Shown: positions 20,119 through 32,111, counted from the first letter of the stretch. The stretch: 64,000 nucleotides of DNA from Coix lacryma-jobi var. lacryma-jobi (GCA_009763385.1 VDCT01000090.1:434001-498000); one strand, 5' to 3'. Translations and numbers: made by a program. The notes: a model not told the origin generated them from the letters alone.

Positions 20119-22750
20119 ATGGATCGCGGCGTGGGCAAACCGCCGTTCTTCGATGGGACGAACTATGCGTATTGGAAGATACGCATGTCGGCCTATCTCC
20201 AGAGCATGGGCTCTTCTGTTTGGGAGATTTGCAACAAGGCGGATTACGTTGTCTTGGTTGCTCGTGTTACTCAGCTTCAGATGGATGAGCACGATGCCAA
20301 TAGCCGAGCGCGTAACGCTCTTTTTTCCTGTTTGAGCATGTCCGAGTTTGATCGCGTTTCTCACCTCCCCACGGCTTGTGAGATTTGGGTGACCCTCATG
20401 CGCTTCCATGAGGGAACCACTCAAGTCAAATCCCGTCTCTACGAGTCGCACAAGCGGGAGTATGAGAACTTTCGACATATGCCGGGCGAGAGCATAGAGA
20501 GTTTATTCGCTCGCTTTTAGGTCATTGTCAACAAGATGAGAGCGAACAAGGAGTTGTTGCCTTTTGACGATCATGAGAGGGCTTTGAAACTTTTGCAGAC
20601 TCTTGATCGGTCGGTGTGGGACTCAAAGGTCCAGGCGATCATCGAATCGTCTAACTATGAGACCCTCACTTGCGACGAGGTCTTTAGTAAGCTCAAGTCT
20701 AGTGAGATTGACGCTATGTCGAGGGCTTCTTATGAAAATCCTTCTGGCCCGACTATGGCTTTGGTTTCTGGCTCTTCTGCTGACCCTTCTGGAGGATTTG
20801 CACTTTCTTCACTCTTCTCTATGACAGAGGACCAGCTGGAGACTTTGGGGGATGACGAGTTGGCTTTGCTTGCCAATCGGTTCTCGTGGTTCCACAGCAA
20901 CCGCATGAACCGTCGCCGCGGACGAGGACGCTCAGGATGCTTTGAGTGCGGTGACCCCGACCACTTCATCGCCAACTGTCCCAAGAAGAAGAACACATCT
21001 GAGAAGGGCGATCATGGGCACAAGTACGACTCCGACAAGCGCAAGGAGAAGTATGTCCCCACGAGGCACAAGTAGAGGGGCGGCTTCGACAAGGAGTACA
21101 CAAGAAGAAGTACTTGGAGAAGGCCTAGGCTGAGCAGCGTGCGTTCTTCGCCACGCTCAGCGATGTCGACGGCTCGGATGACGATTCCGCTTGCTCAAGC
21201 AATGACGAGTCCGAGAAGAAGAAGAGGATCGAGGACAAGCTGAACGGCCTCTGCTTCTTCGCCGACAATGACGACTTCTGCACCATGGCCCTCGGCAAGG
21301 AGGTCGACGGCGAGCTGGTGGACACCCCTCGGAACGACGACGACGACGACGACACCTCCCAGGTATCTCTGACCCACGACGAGCTTTCTGCTGAGGTCGA
21401 GAAACTTACTGTTGCGCTCCTTAGTCAGGATAAGTTGCTTAGGCGTGCTGCTAGAGAGCGCAAGGAGTTTAGGCGGAAGTGGGAGGATACGGTGAAGGAA
21501 CTTGAGTCTGTCAAGTCCACCGTGGTTGTTACCGATGAGGAGGAATGTGAGATGTGCACCACGCACATGACTGACCTTCTCACTTTGAGAGGTAAGTATG
21601 CTGCGTTGGTAGGAGAGGTGGATGAGCTGAAGGCTAGACCCTCGCTGTTGGGTGCGTGCAAGACTTGTCCTGTCTTGCAATCCGAGTTGGCAGAGAAGAA
21701 TGCCAAGATTGTGTCTCTTGAAGAGGCCAGCTCGGGTAGCACTTGTGTGTCCAGGTGTGTTTTGTGTGAGGGCCTGGAGATGGAGATAGTCAATGTGAAG
21801 CATGACAAGATGCAAACCGAGGAAGAAAACACATACCTTCGGACCATCTTGTCATGGGTGTCTTGTGGTGAGCCATAGCTCGAGATGATGATCTCTCAAT
21901 TCAAGCGAGCTGCTGGAGGTCCTGGTGTAGGTTTTGCTCCGGGCGTTGATGTTTCTGCTTTTGGAAAGATTGGAGAGTCGAGTGGTTTGAACCCAAGTGA
22001 GAAGCCCAACTCCACCACTACTCCCAAACTTACCAAGCTTCCACCCAAAGAGCCTCTCAATCCTAACACCAAGGATGGAGTGTTTGAGGAACCTCCGAGA
22101 GCTCCACCCAAGAACCAAGTGTGGCATCCCAAACCCAACCACCTAAAGAACAAGCTGGACACAATGCCACCCATCCAGGAGGAGCTTATGCCACAGAAGG
22201 GCAAAGTGATCCACACCCACTACCGTGAGTACCAACAACCCCCTTTGAGAGTGGTGAGGTACCATTGTGAGCATTGTGGGAGAGATGGACACTTGAGTGA
22301 GTTCTGCTTTTGGCACAAGAGAGAGGCGCGCCGTGCTAGGGAGATGAACAATCCGGACATGTACCATCCTTTCCATGATGTACATGTGCCGAATGTTCAG
22401 AGGAGAGCTCCAAGGAGAGCTGCTAGGCCCAGAGGTCCAGAACCTCAAGTTCCCAGGCCTAGGCAGCAGAGAGGATGTGCCCGGCGGGAGCCTGCAGTTG
22501 TAGGCTTTGGACCCCGTGGCGATGGCTTTGTTGTAGAGCGTTTTCCCCTACCGCGTTTTGAGTATCGCGATGGACGCTCTTCCCTTAGCGAACCACGTTT
22601 TCCTCAGCGTGTGATCGCTTTCCCCGTAGACGTGCTAGGAATGTTTTTTCTACTAACCGTTCTTTTGAGCAGCCGGCCCAACACTGGTATTCTTCCTACT
22701 TCACTAACCCCAGTGTTGGATCGTATGCTCACCCTATGTCTTTTTATTGA
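20119..22750 (+). pseudogene. Element B gag, several lesions
   Basis: Starts at ATG 20119 (MDRGVGKPPFFDGTNYAYW), 60 bases after the PBS. The UBN2-type capsid is interrupted by TAG at 20518-20520 (CAG in A). The knuckle CFECGDPDHFIANC is at about 20937-20980. TAG at 21073-21075 and a frameshift follow. The extension then runs in one frame from about 21100: acidic patch, coiled coil (residues DDTSQVSLTHDELSAEVEK at about 21345-21400), TAG at 21876-21878 (CAG in A), second knuckle CEHCGRDGHLSEFC at about 22268-22310, and an Arg/Pro-rich tail. A further frameshift near 22615 would be needed to reach the probable natural stop TGA 22748-22750. Large gag with a coiled coil is characteristic of Sireviruses. 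Confidence 0.87.
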
Positions 22751-22755
22751 TGTAG

Positions 22756-25700
22756 GTGAAACGATTGGAGGACGTTTGGTTGGTGGATTCCGGTTGCTCA
22801 AGGCACATGACCGGAAATGCCAAGTGGTTCTCCAGTCTTAGTCCTGTCGCCGAAAAAGAGTTTATCACCTTCGGCGACAAAAGCAAAGGTAAAGTGTTGT
22901 CTCGTGGGTCGGTGCGAGTTAATGAGCACTTTGTGTTGCGCGATGTTGCTCTTGTTTCTATCTTGCATTTTAACCTTCTTTCTGTTTCACAACTCTTTGA
23001 TGACGACTATGAGATTTGTTTTAAGCCGAATCTCAGTCGTATTTTGGACCCTCAGGGTAATCTTGTTTGCGTGATTTCGCCCTTTGGGAAAGTCTTTCGT
23101 GCGGATTTCTCGGAGTCGTTCGGAATTTCTCGTTGTCTTTTGGCTGGACCTTCCTCCTCTGATCTTTGGAAGTGGCATAGGAGACTTGGACATTTGAGCT
23201 TCGACTTGCTTGCAAGGCTTAGTTCACTTGGCCTAATCCGAGGATTGCCCAAGCTGTCTATGGAGAAGGATCTTGTTTGCCATTCTTGTAGACATGGGAA
23301 GATGGTTGCCGCTCCCCACCATCCAGTGACTCAGGTCATGACCAAGCGCCCTGGAGAGCTTTTGCACATGGACCTTGTTGGTCCGGCTCGGGTGAGCTCG
23401 GTTGGGGGGAAGTGGTATGTGCTTGTTGTTGTTGATGACTTTTCGAGATATTCATGGGTCTTCTTTTTAGCTGAGAAGACCGAGACTTTCTCCTTTGCTC
23501 GCAATCTGATTTTGCGTCTTCAGAATGAGTTCCCTTTGAACTCGATGTGAGCTATTAGGAGTGATAATGGTTCCGAATTCAAGAATTCGGACTTTGAGAA
23601 GTTTTGTAACTCTTTGGGTTTAGAGCATCAGTTTTCTTCCCCCTACACACCGCCACAGAATGGTGTTGTAGAGAGGAAGAATCGGACCCTTGTAGAGATG
23701 GCCAGGACGATGCTCGATGAGCATAGCACTCCTAGGCGATATTGGGCCGAAGCTATGAGCACTGCATGCAACATTTCAAATCGCATTTTTCTCCGAGATT
23801 TCTTGAAAAAGACTTCTTATGAGTTGCATTTTGGAAAACTGCCCAAGGTGAGTTATTTTCGAGTTTTTGGTTGCCATTGTTTTATACTCAAAAAGGGCAA
23901 CTTGGTCAAGTTTGAGTCTCGTTCTTCTGACGGTGTGTTTTTGGGTTTTGGCACTCACACTCGAGCTTATCGTGTACTTAACCTTGACACTAACCGAGTA
24001 ATGGAGACATCTGATGTCACCTTCGACGAGACCATGGTTTGTCCTTCTTCTCGTTTTGAGCGTGCAGGTGATTATGAGGTTGGTGACCCTCTTTTTGATG
24101 ATGAGGATGAGGGTGCTGAAGGTATGGATGATCCAGCACCCCCTCCACCTGCTGTGCCGCAAGGAGCGGCTTCTATGATGACTCACGGCCCTGACACGTC
24201 TTCTTCCTGGAGGCCGTGGAATCCGCCACCCCGAGCGGTACCTTTTGTACCCGGGGAGGCACCAGCTGCTGTTGAGGGGGAGATCACTTCTGCACGAGAG
24301 GTGCCACGACACATCCAGCGCCAACACCCCCCTCAGCAGATGATCGGCAACATTGACGAATGGGTCACTCGGTCCAGGTCTCAAATCTCTCACTTTGCTC
24401 ACTCTGCTTTTGTTGCTGATTTTGAGCCCCGAGATGTTGGACACGCTTTGACGGATCCGGATTGGGTCAATGCCATGCATGAGGAGTTAGAGAACTTTGA
24501 GCGAAATCGGGTTTGGGTTTTAGTTCCACCTCCTCCAGACTGTAAGCCTGTTGGGAGAAAATGGGTTTTCAAAAACAAGCAAGGAGAGGATGGCCACGTT
24601 GTTAGAAACAAGGCCAGGCTTGTAGCGAAAGGCTATAGTCAGAAGGAGGGGATAGACTATGAGGAGACTTTTGCTCCTGTAGCTCGTTTGGAGGCTATTA
24701 GGATACTCTTGGCTTTTGCAACATCCAAAGGTTTCAAACTTTTTCAAATGGATGTCAAGAGTGCCTTCTTAAACGGCTACATAGAAGAAGAGGTTTATGT
24801 TGAACAACCCCCCGATTTTGAAAATCCCAAGTTTCCAAATCATGTTTTCAAACTCCACAAAGCTTTATATGGTTGGAAACAAGCCCCTAGAGCCTGGTAT
24901 AATAGGTTGAAAACCTTTTTGCTTGCTAAGGGTTTTAAAATGGGAAGTGTGGATAAAACGCTTTTTCTCCTCAAGCAAGGCACTGATACTCTCTTGGTCC
25001 AAATTTACGTGGATGATATCATTTTCGGTGGTTCTTCTCATGCTTTGGTTGCCAAGTTTGCAGATACTATGAGCAGGGAGTTCTAGATGAGTATGATGGG
25101 CGAGCTAACTTTCTTTCTCGGATTGCAAATTAAGCAATCCCGAGAAGGAACGTTTGTGCACCAGGGCAAGTATACCAAGAACTTGCTGAAGAGGTTCGAT
25201 ATGGGTGAGGCCAAGCCTTTTCCAACACCCATGTTGACCACGACGGCCCTGGATGCGGACAAGGATGGAGAAGCTGTGAGCCAAAAGGAGTACCGAAGCA
25301 TGATCGAGTCGCTGCTCTAGCTGACGGTGACACACCCGGACATCCAGTTCGCGGTGTGTCTGTGTGCGCGCTTTCAGGCGTCGCCGCGCACCTCTCACCG
25401 TCAGGCGGTCAAGCGCATTTTCAGGTACCTTCGATTCACACCTGAGTTCGGGATTTGGTATTCAGCTTCCTCCACCCTCTCCCTTTGCGGTTATTCCGAT
25501 GCCGATTTTGCTGGTTGTCGCATTGAGCGCAAGTCCACTTCTGGGACTTGCCAATTTATTGGTTCTTCTCTCGTATCGTGGTCTTCTCGCAAGCAGTCTA
25601 GTGTCGCCCAGTCTACCACGGAGGCTGAGTATGTTGCTGTGGCTAGCTGCTGTTCCCAATTGCTTTGGATGATGGCCACTTTGCGTGATTTTGGTCTGAG

Positions 25701-25950
25701 CTTTTCTCATGTTCCTTTACTTTGTGACAGCACGAGTGCGATTAGCGTTGCTAAGAACCCCGTGTTTCACTCGAAGACCAAACACATTGATGTGCGCTTT
25801 CACTTTTTGCGAGACCACTATGAGAAGGGTGATATCGACCTTCGCCATGTCGATACTCATCATCAGTTGGCTGATATTTTCACCAAGCCTTTGGACGAAT
25901 CAACCTTTAATCGGTTGAGGGGTGAGCTTGGTGTGTGTTTCCCCTTTTAG
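22756..25950 (+). pseudogene. Element B pol polyprotein, three in-frame stops
   Basis: One frame throughout. Protease: WLVDSGCSRHMTG (about 22780-22815). Pre-integrase zinc region: KWHRRLGHLS and CHSCRHGK (about 23170-23300). Integrase core: MDLVGP (about 23370), RSDNGSEF (about 23557), NGVVERKN (about 23660), completing D,D(35)E. Reverse transcriptase: KWVFKNKQGEDG, QMDVKSAFLNG and the catalytic QIYVDDIIFG (about 25000-25030). RNase H: STTEAEYVAVAS and LCDSTSAISVAKNPVFH. Ends GELGVCFPF. Stops: TGA 23548-23550 (CGA in A), TAG 25084-25086 and TAG 25318-25320. The frame opens directly after TGTAG at 22751-22755, without a nearby ATG. Confidence 0.93.
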
Positions 25951-27581
25951 ATGGGGGAAACATTTTGGCTCTTTGTATAGTAAACTGACTTTTCGTTTAT
26001 CTTTGTTTCTTCAATTGGTATCTTCTTGCACCTTTTCTGCTTTTCATTTTACATACGCTTTTACATTCTGAGCTTCATGGATATAATCGTTAGAATGTAA
26101 TTATGCTCTGTGTAGTGTATGCTCCGATGCTTTATGTTGATGCTTGTAGCTTATGCTCTTTCTGATCACTGATACATGCTGTGAGCTAAGCTATTTTTGA
26201 ATGGTGAATCTGCTTAACAAACATAAAACTTGAGAATGTTCACCATTGAGATATGCAACTAGCATGTGTAGGATGTGTTGAATTCACTCGTGCTTTTCAT
26301 ATATGCTAGGTTGCTATGTCTCTAGTTCCGAGTCATTCACTTGCTTGGTATGTTCATATTCTGTTTAAAATCTGAACCAAGTTAAGTGAATTGGAAAGAT
26401 CGAGATGGGATTGCTTGTCAACACATCACAGTTTCGAGATTGTTTCTCATTGCACTTTGAGTTAAACTTGAGCTGTGTAGTGTATGACCGAAACTGTTGC
26501 TTTAAGCTTCTGATTGCCTCTGCATAGGCTTCACACAGTTGGAAAGTTAGGCAATGACAAGCTTTCCACCTCTCGCAGTCACATGCTGAATTCTGCACTT
26601 GTGTAGTTTCACCGCTGCAACTCCGATTAAAATTTGAAAACACAAGTCTATGTTTCATTCTGCAGCATGATGACTGAACTTTGCTAGGGGTAGTTCACCT
26701 TGCATACATGTTTAGCACTTGTCGGATTTCCTGTCTATACATGTCTTGTGCTATTTTGATGGTGAATACCTTTTTGGCTAAAAAACTGCTCACTTTGCTC
26801 ATATGTTCATATTTCATATTTGGTGATCAGCTTGAGCCTTCGCTAGCTTGTATATTTTCTAGTGAGTCGTTGGAGCTATACTGCTTAGAGCATCTTTGCA
26901 TTTTCTTGACTATATTCCTGAAGCTGCTAACTTGCATTTTGACTCATATGCATGTTGGAAGGGGAAGAACTTCTCTTGTTGGCACTTTTGATGGTGCATT
27001 TTTTTGAGGGGGAGAAAATTTGCTTTAAGTTCTTTCTGCTTGATGGTGCATTTTCAACTAAGGGGGAGAATTAGGACAAATCACATCTCCCATGTTCAAA
27101 CGGGAGACGAATCAGTTGTGTGCACCATGCAAGGGGGAGCTTGCTCATGATGAATTTTTGAAATTTCCAATTGGTTCGGAGCGTTTTTGCTAGTTGTGTT
27201 GAGCCTTTGCCTCTTTCTTGAGGGACTAGCATTCGCTTTTCAGATTTTCAATTGGTGTCGAGCTTTCTTGCTAGTTGTGTTGAGCCTCTGTGCCTCTATC
27301 TTGAGGGACTAGCATTTTGCTTCGATTATTCATTCGGCATTTGCTAGCGGTGTTGAGCCTGTTCTACCTCTTCTTGAGGGCTAGCTTTGCTTTGCGTGGT
27401 TGCGTCGAGCCGTTGCCCATGTCTTTGGGGACCAAGTTGTCTTGCACTTTCCACTTGACCTTCTTCGGCTTTGCTATGCTTTTGGGTCATTTGGTTGAGT
27501 TCTCTCTCTCCTTCTTTCTTTCTTCTTCCTTTCATTATGATTTGTGTTGGTAGTTGACAATGCACTCGTCAAGGGGGAGAT
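25951..27581 (+). other. Element B 3' non-coding interior with multiple purine tracts
   Basis: 1.6 kb without coding sequence. GGGGGAG tracts recur near 27006, 27060, 27132 and 27573, the last directly before the 3' LTR. Tandemly related 'ttgctag(c/t)(t/g)gtgttgagcc' segments occur at about 27190, 27270 and 27340. The matching region of D is split into 30813-31491 and 38010-38726. Confidence 0.8.
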
Positions 27582-29547
27582 TGCGGATACATGGGTGTAT
27601 GCTGAGTCTCTGAGTGATGAGTGATTGTCAACTGGGATGACGCGCATGTTCTTTGGCTTGTGTTGTGCAGGTGTCGAGCACGGATACAGTGATCAGAGGC
27701 AAGGTGAAGGTCAAGTAGAGACATGCCATGCCGATGGACCGAGAGTGGTGAAGGACGGACGTAAGGCTTGGACTGAGGGACCGGTGGCCCGAGGATCAGC
27801 TGTGGTGGCTGACAGCCTGGGACAACGACAAGCGAAGACTTGCGGTCATGTCTTGTCTAAGTCGTGGACTTGGGGACACGTGTCGGTGGATGGGGTGCAC
27901 GGGCAGTGCATCCCCACTACAGCTTCGGTTTGGTGGTAGAGCCAGAGAAAAACCATTGGGTGGACGGTTTCCAGGTTTGGGCCTCAAAACCTGGGCGCTG
28001 ATGGTTTCCAAGTTTGGCCACAAAACTCGGGGTGAGGATGGTTTCTAGGTTTGGGCCTCAAAATCTGGGTGCTTCGGGTTTGCTGAGTTTGGGCCACAAA
28101 ACTCAGGCGCTTGGTGGGCTGGTTTCCCGGTTTGGGCCTCAGAACCGGGGGTTGGCTGTGAAGGCTGGTTTCTCGGTTTGGGCCACAAAACCGGGGGTGC
28201 GACGTCCGGGAAAGGACGGCAGAGCGGTGGCGGCACGTGGCGGCAATCGGGAGGTTGCGTCGAGGCAACGCTACGAGTTGTGCGGGCGTGGCCGTCGGAT
28301 CCACCTACCATCGAGTTGGTCTAGAATAACCTTAGGGTTTAGCTGGCTCGCTCTGTAAGTAGTTAGTGGTAGTGTGGGAATTAGGAATAGTTAGAATTAG
28401 GATAAGTAGGGGCAGACACCCACCTCCCCATCTATCTCAGTCATTTTGCTCTTTTGCTTCTAGGGTTTCCTACTCTCCCAATCCCCTGCTATGGCTAGCT
28501 GAGATCCGCAGAGAATCATACCTCTGTGTACTGGAGATTTTGAGGAAGTGAGGCCATAACCTCACTGTTGTAGCGTGTGGTAGCCACACGGTTGCAATTT
28601 GGCAGTTGTGATTCGCGTTGTGTTTGTGTTCTTCACGGAATCCTTTTTCTCCACGCTTTTCCCGTCGGTCGATCTCTTTGCTCGGTTCATCTTTTGCAAA
28701 TCCATTTGAACCAAGTTGTTCTAGGTAGTGAGGCACGTCTTTCCACCGAAGGAATTTACCTCTAACCTCACGGTCTAGGAGATCGATCGATTTTGGTTTC
28801 GGGTCAAGTTTTTCTCCCTTCCCCCGAAATTCTTTGATTCATCGATTTGGAGATAGGTTCGAGCCATGATCTCTTAGAGATAGCTCACTATCCTCTTTGT
28901 GACTCCTCTTACCAAGTTTGATCCCTAGAGGATTTGTTTTGGGTGAGATCGAGTTGAATCGGTGAACGAACAGTTGGATTTCGGGGTGACCGGATGCTTG
29001 GTCGAGATGACCGGACGCATGGACAGAGAGTCCAGTCGTTGAAAGCTCAGTGTGTTTATTAGGAATCTTAACCGGACGCTTGACTGACTCAGTGACCGGA
29101 CGCATCGAGTTTACTGTTCATCAGTCTTTTCATCTGTTGACCGGACTCACCAGCTGTGACCGGACGCTCCGCTTCACAGAGTCCGGTCCAACACAGTAAG
29201 GTCCCAGATTGGCTTTTGTGTGACCGGACGCGTCCGGTCCCTGCTGACCGGACGCTGACCAGAGTCCGGTCGTGACTGTTCGGTGAGTTCTCGTCCGCAG
29301 TTTGCTCGTTCGTTGTCGGTTTTGGTTTCTGACTTTTGCGTTGATTTTCTAGAGTCGTAGAGTGTCTCGCTGTGCTTCGTGGAAGCATCCACCCTACATC
29401 TAGGGTCGAGGACACTTACGAGCTCTAGGGTTTGCTCTTGGGGTTGATTCTCGTGATAGAGGCAACAAGTTTCCGACAGGAAAATTGAAGCTCCCATTCA
29501 CCCCCCCCCCCCTCTGGTCGCCTTCCTATTGCATTCTCGGTCCTTCA
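27582..29547 (+). repeat. 3' LTR of element B (also abuts element D's PBS)
   Basis: 1966 bp, TGCGGATAC...GTCCTTCA. Contains the hairpin array (27964-28200), a TATA-like GATAAGTAG at about 28400 and the GACCGGACGC array (28985-29275). Unlike a normal 3' LTR it is followed at once by ATTGGTATCGGAGC, a primer-binding site, so it stands as the left LTR of D as well. Confidence 0.9.
27964..28200 (+). repeat. U3 hairpin array, LTR B (3')
   Basis: Six units with the GGGCC(T/A)CA loop: CCAGGTTT/AAACCTGG, CCAAGTTT/AAACTCGG (imperfect), CTAGGTTT/AAATCTGG (imperfect), CTGAGTTT/AAACTCAG, CCCGGTTT/GAACCGGG and CTCGGTTT/AAACCGGG. Confidence 0.82.
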
Positions 29548-29657
29548 ATTGGTATCGGAGCGGGTTAAGGATCTTCCACCTTAGCCGGTTCCAGATCCAC
29601 AGAAGGTGACATGGATCGCGGCGTGGGCAAACCGCCGTTCTTCGATGGGACGAACTA
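29548..29657 (+). pseudogene. Element D: PBS and first codons of gag
   Basis: PBS TGGTATCGGAGCGGG at 29550-29564, then ATG 29611 with MDRGVGKPPFFDGTNY as in A and B. It is cut by LTR G after about 16 codons. The rest of gag and all of pol are missing from D. Confidence 0.85.
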
Positions 29658-30177
29658 TGTGAAAGCCCAAGTTTGGTTTTGGATAATTGATGAAACCCAT
29701 TGGACTAACCTTTGTCATTAAGTGCTTGATTAGCAAAAGGTGGTCCATGGCTCAAGTGAAGCATGATGATGGACATGTGATGCAATGATCAAGTGATTGG
29801 TCGTAAGATGGTCCATATCTTCACTAGAAGAAAAGAAGAAAGAGGAAAATAAAAGAGCTCAAGGCAAAGGTATAACCAATAGGCTCTTTTGTTTTTGGCA
29901 CTCAAGACACCATAGAGGGTGTGAGTGTATTTAGGGTAGATAGCCGTACTATCAAGAGGAGAAATTCATAGTATATGGTTATCAAGTTGCCTCTAGTTGC
30001 ATTTGCATATGTCATATCTAAAATGAGGCGATAAATCCTTTGAAAAATGTTTTGAAAATGCTAACACACATGCACATGATGTTGTACACTTGTTGGTGTT
30101 AGCACTTTTGCAAAGGAGAAGTTGTTGGAGTTGTTTTGGATCAACACAGGGAAGAAAAATGAAGTTTTCTGTGTGTT

Positions 30178-30735
30178 GTCGGTGGTACCGACCCTGGGTT
30201 GTCGGTGGTACCGCCCAAGGATGCAGCGTGCAGGCCTCTCTGTACCGAAGGGTTTTTGGCCTGGCGGTGGTACCGCTATTACCTCGGTACTACCGCCGGC
30301 GGTGGTACCGACCGGATGGTCGGTGGTACCGTGGCCATGGGGCGTTTTGCAGTGCTCTCTGTAGGTTTTGAAAATGGCCTAGCGGTAGTACCGCCATTAC
30401 CTCGGTACTACCGCCCGCGGTGGTACCGATGCAAGGTCGGTAGTAGCTTGTTTTCCGCAGAACTCTCTGGAAGCAGCCAGTTTTGGCCTGGCGGTAGTAC
30501 CGCCATTATGTCGGTACTACCGCCCTCGGAAGTACCGAGGTCAGGAAGTTGTCTGGGAAATCTCTGTGCAAGTCCCCAGTTTAGCCTGTCGGTGGTACCG
30601 CCATAGGGCCGGTACTACCGACCTCGGAGGTACCGACCAAGAGTCGGTGCTTCGCCTTTTTCAGCGGGTTGTGAGTAAACGGCTAGTTTGACTAAGCCGG
30701 TAGTACCGCCCAGGAGGTGTCGGTACTACCGACCA
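30178..30735. repeat. GGTACCG/CGGTACTACCG palindrome array in LTR G
   Basis: About 20 motifs of the type CGGT(G/A)GTACCG and its complement CGGTACTACCG, alternating in orientation, so that neighbouring motifs can pair (for example near 30380-30412 and 30490-30522). Confidence 0.85.
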
Positions 30736-30775
30736 AGCGCAGAAAGGTGGAGGTCGAGCTGCCGTCCTCTCCTCC

Positions 30776-30785
30776 CTATATATAG
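30776..30785 (+). promoter_or_regulatory. TATA box of LTR G
   Basis: CTATATATAG followed by GTCGTGGCCGGC, similar in position and context to the TATA of LTR C (CTATATATAC then CCCCATGGCCGGCC). Confidence 0.7.
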
Positions 30786-30812
30786 GTCGTGGCCGGCTAG
30801 TGGGGGTTCTCT

Positions 30813-31491
30813 TTTATCACTGATACATGTTGTGAGTTGAGCTATTTTATGAATGGTGACTATGCTTAATGAACTTAAAATTTGAAACTTGTTCACCATT
30901 GGGATTGGCAACTAGCATGTGTAGAATATGTTGAAATCACTTGTGCTTTTCATATATGCTAGGTTGCTATGTCTCTAGTTCTAAGTCACTCACTTGCTTG
31001 GTATGTTCATATACTGCTTTAAAATTGAACCAAGTTTAAGTGAATTGAAAAGATCAAGATGGGATTGCTTGTCAGCACATCATGGTATCGAGACTGTTTC
31101 TCATTGCACATTGAGTTAAACTCGAGCCGTGTAGTGTAAGACCGAAACCGTTGCTTTAAGCTTCTGATTGCTTCTGCATAGGCTTAGCTCGGTTGTAAAG
31201 TTAGGCAATGACAAGCTTTCAACCTCTCGCAATCACATGCTGAAATTTGAACTTGTGTATATTCACTGCTGCAACTCCGATAAAATTTAAAAACACGTCT
31301 ATGTTTCATTCTATAGCATGATGATTGAACTTTGCTAGGGGTAGTTCACCTTGTATACATGTTTAGCACTTGTTTGACTTCCTGTCTATACATGTCAGTG
31401 CTACCTTGATGGTGAAACCCTTTTTGAATGGCTTAAACCTGCTCACTTTGCTCAAATGTTCATATTTCGTATTTAGTTATCAGTTTGAGCC
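30813..31491 (+). other. Element D 3' interior, first part
   Basis: Non-coding; aligns with B 26163-26830, beginning 'atcactgatacatg'. Ends with GAGCC, the left copy of element C's target duplication. No genes. Confidence 0.85.
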
Positions 31492-31767
31492 TGTAAGGAA
31501 AATGGACCTCGGCCCATTTGACTTTGGATTTTGGTGTTTGACGAACAACATAACCAAATTAGACTAATGAGTTTGCTAGTGTTTGTTTTGTAGTCCAATA
31601 GGGTGCAAAAGGTGACTTGGACTAAGGCGACGTGGTGATCCGATGATCAACACCTCAAGCAAGACATTTGAAGATCAATAGAAGACTCCCAAGATCAAAC
31701 AAAGTCCAAGGCACAAGAATGGAACCTCGTCGGGCGCAAAGAACAAAAGAAAAGCGGGAAAAACAAG

Positions 31768-32060
31768 TGACCGGACGCTGCTACGCTGTGACCGGACGCT
31801 GGCCTGGATGCGTCCGGTCAGTACCCTAGTCAACAGCGCCACGGACGTATGACCGGACGCTACGACACCTATCGGACGCTGAAACTCAGGCGAGTCCGAT
31901 CATATCCAGAGAGGTTCCAAAGGCACAGAATCATGACTGGATGCGTCCGATCATTGGTGACCGGACTCATGCCAGAGTCTGATCAGTGCCTATGCAGGCT
32001 GGCAACTAGCCGTTGTGAGAGACTGGACGCGTCCGGTCAAGACGTGAAGTGCGTCTGGTC
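31768..32060. repeat. GACCGGACGC / GCGTCCGGTC array in LTR C (5')
   Basis: Repeated inverted GACCGGACGC and GCGTCCGGTC or variants (GAGTCCGATC), upstream of the TATA box. Counterpart at about 36790-37085 in the 3' LTR. Confidence 0.85.
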
Positions 32061-32111
32061 AATGTCAGAAAAGTACATCTCTTTGCCCAACAACTCTATT
32101 TGGTTGGGGCT

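Larger units (their letters stand above)
18541..29547 (+). mobile_element. Element B: Sirevirus-type Ty1/copia retrotransposon, full interior, 5' LTR truncated
   Basis: Plus strand. The truncated 5' LTR is 18541-20055, the interior 20056-27581 and the 3' LTR 27582-29547. It contains PBS, gag, protease, integrase, reverse transcriptase and RNase H in copia order (integrase before RT), plus multiple purine tracts before the 3' LTR. It is the same family as A by gag and pol, but its LTR has a GACCGGACGC array instead of CGGACTGTCCG. Several in-frame stops make it inactive as a protein source. The right flank is not host DNA but the PBS and gag start of element D. Confidence 0.9.
29658..30812 (+). 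mobile_element. Element G: truncated copia LTR (U3 and TATA only)
   Basis: Starts TGTGAAAGCCCAAG, whose opening resembles the start of LTR C in layout ('ggttttggataattgatgaaac...attggactaacc'). It contains a long CGGTAGTACCG/CGGTGGTACCG array and a TATA box (30776-30785), and stops about 30 bp later, where element D's 3' interior resumes. R-U5, interior and second LTR are absent, so a deletion has removed both the rest of G and most of D's interior. Confidence 0.7.

Noticed and set aside
30090..30606. Trp/Tyr/Val-rich frames of 80-135 codons in LTR G
   Set aside because: Translations of the CGGTGGTACCG array, open in several frames because of the repeat.
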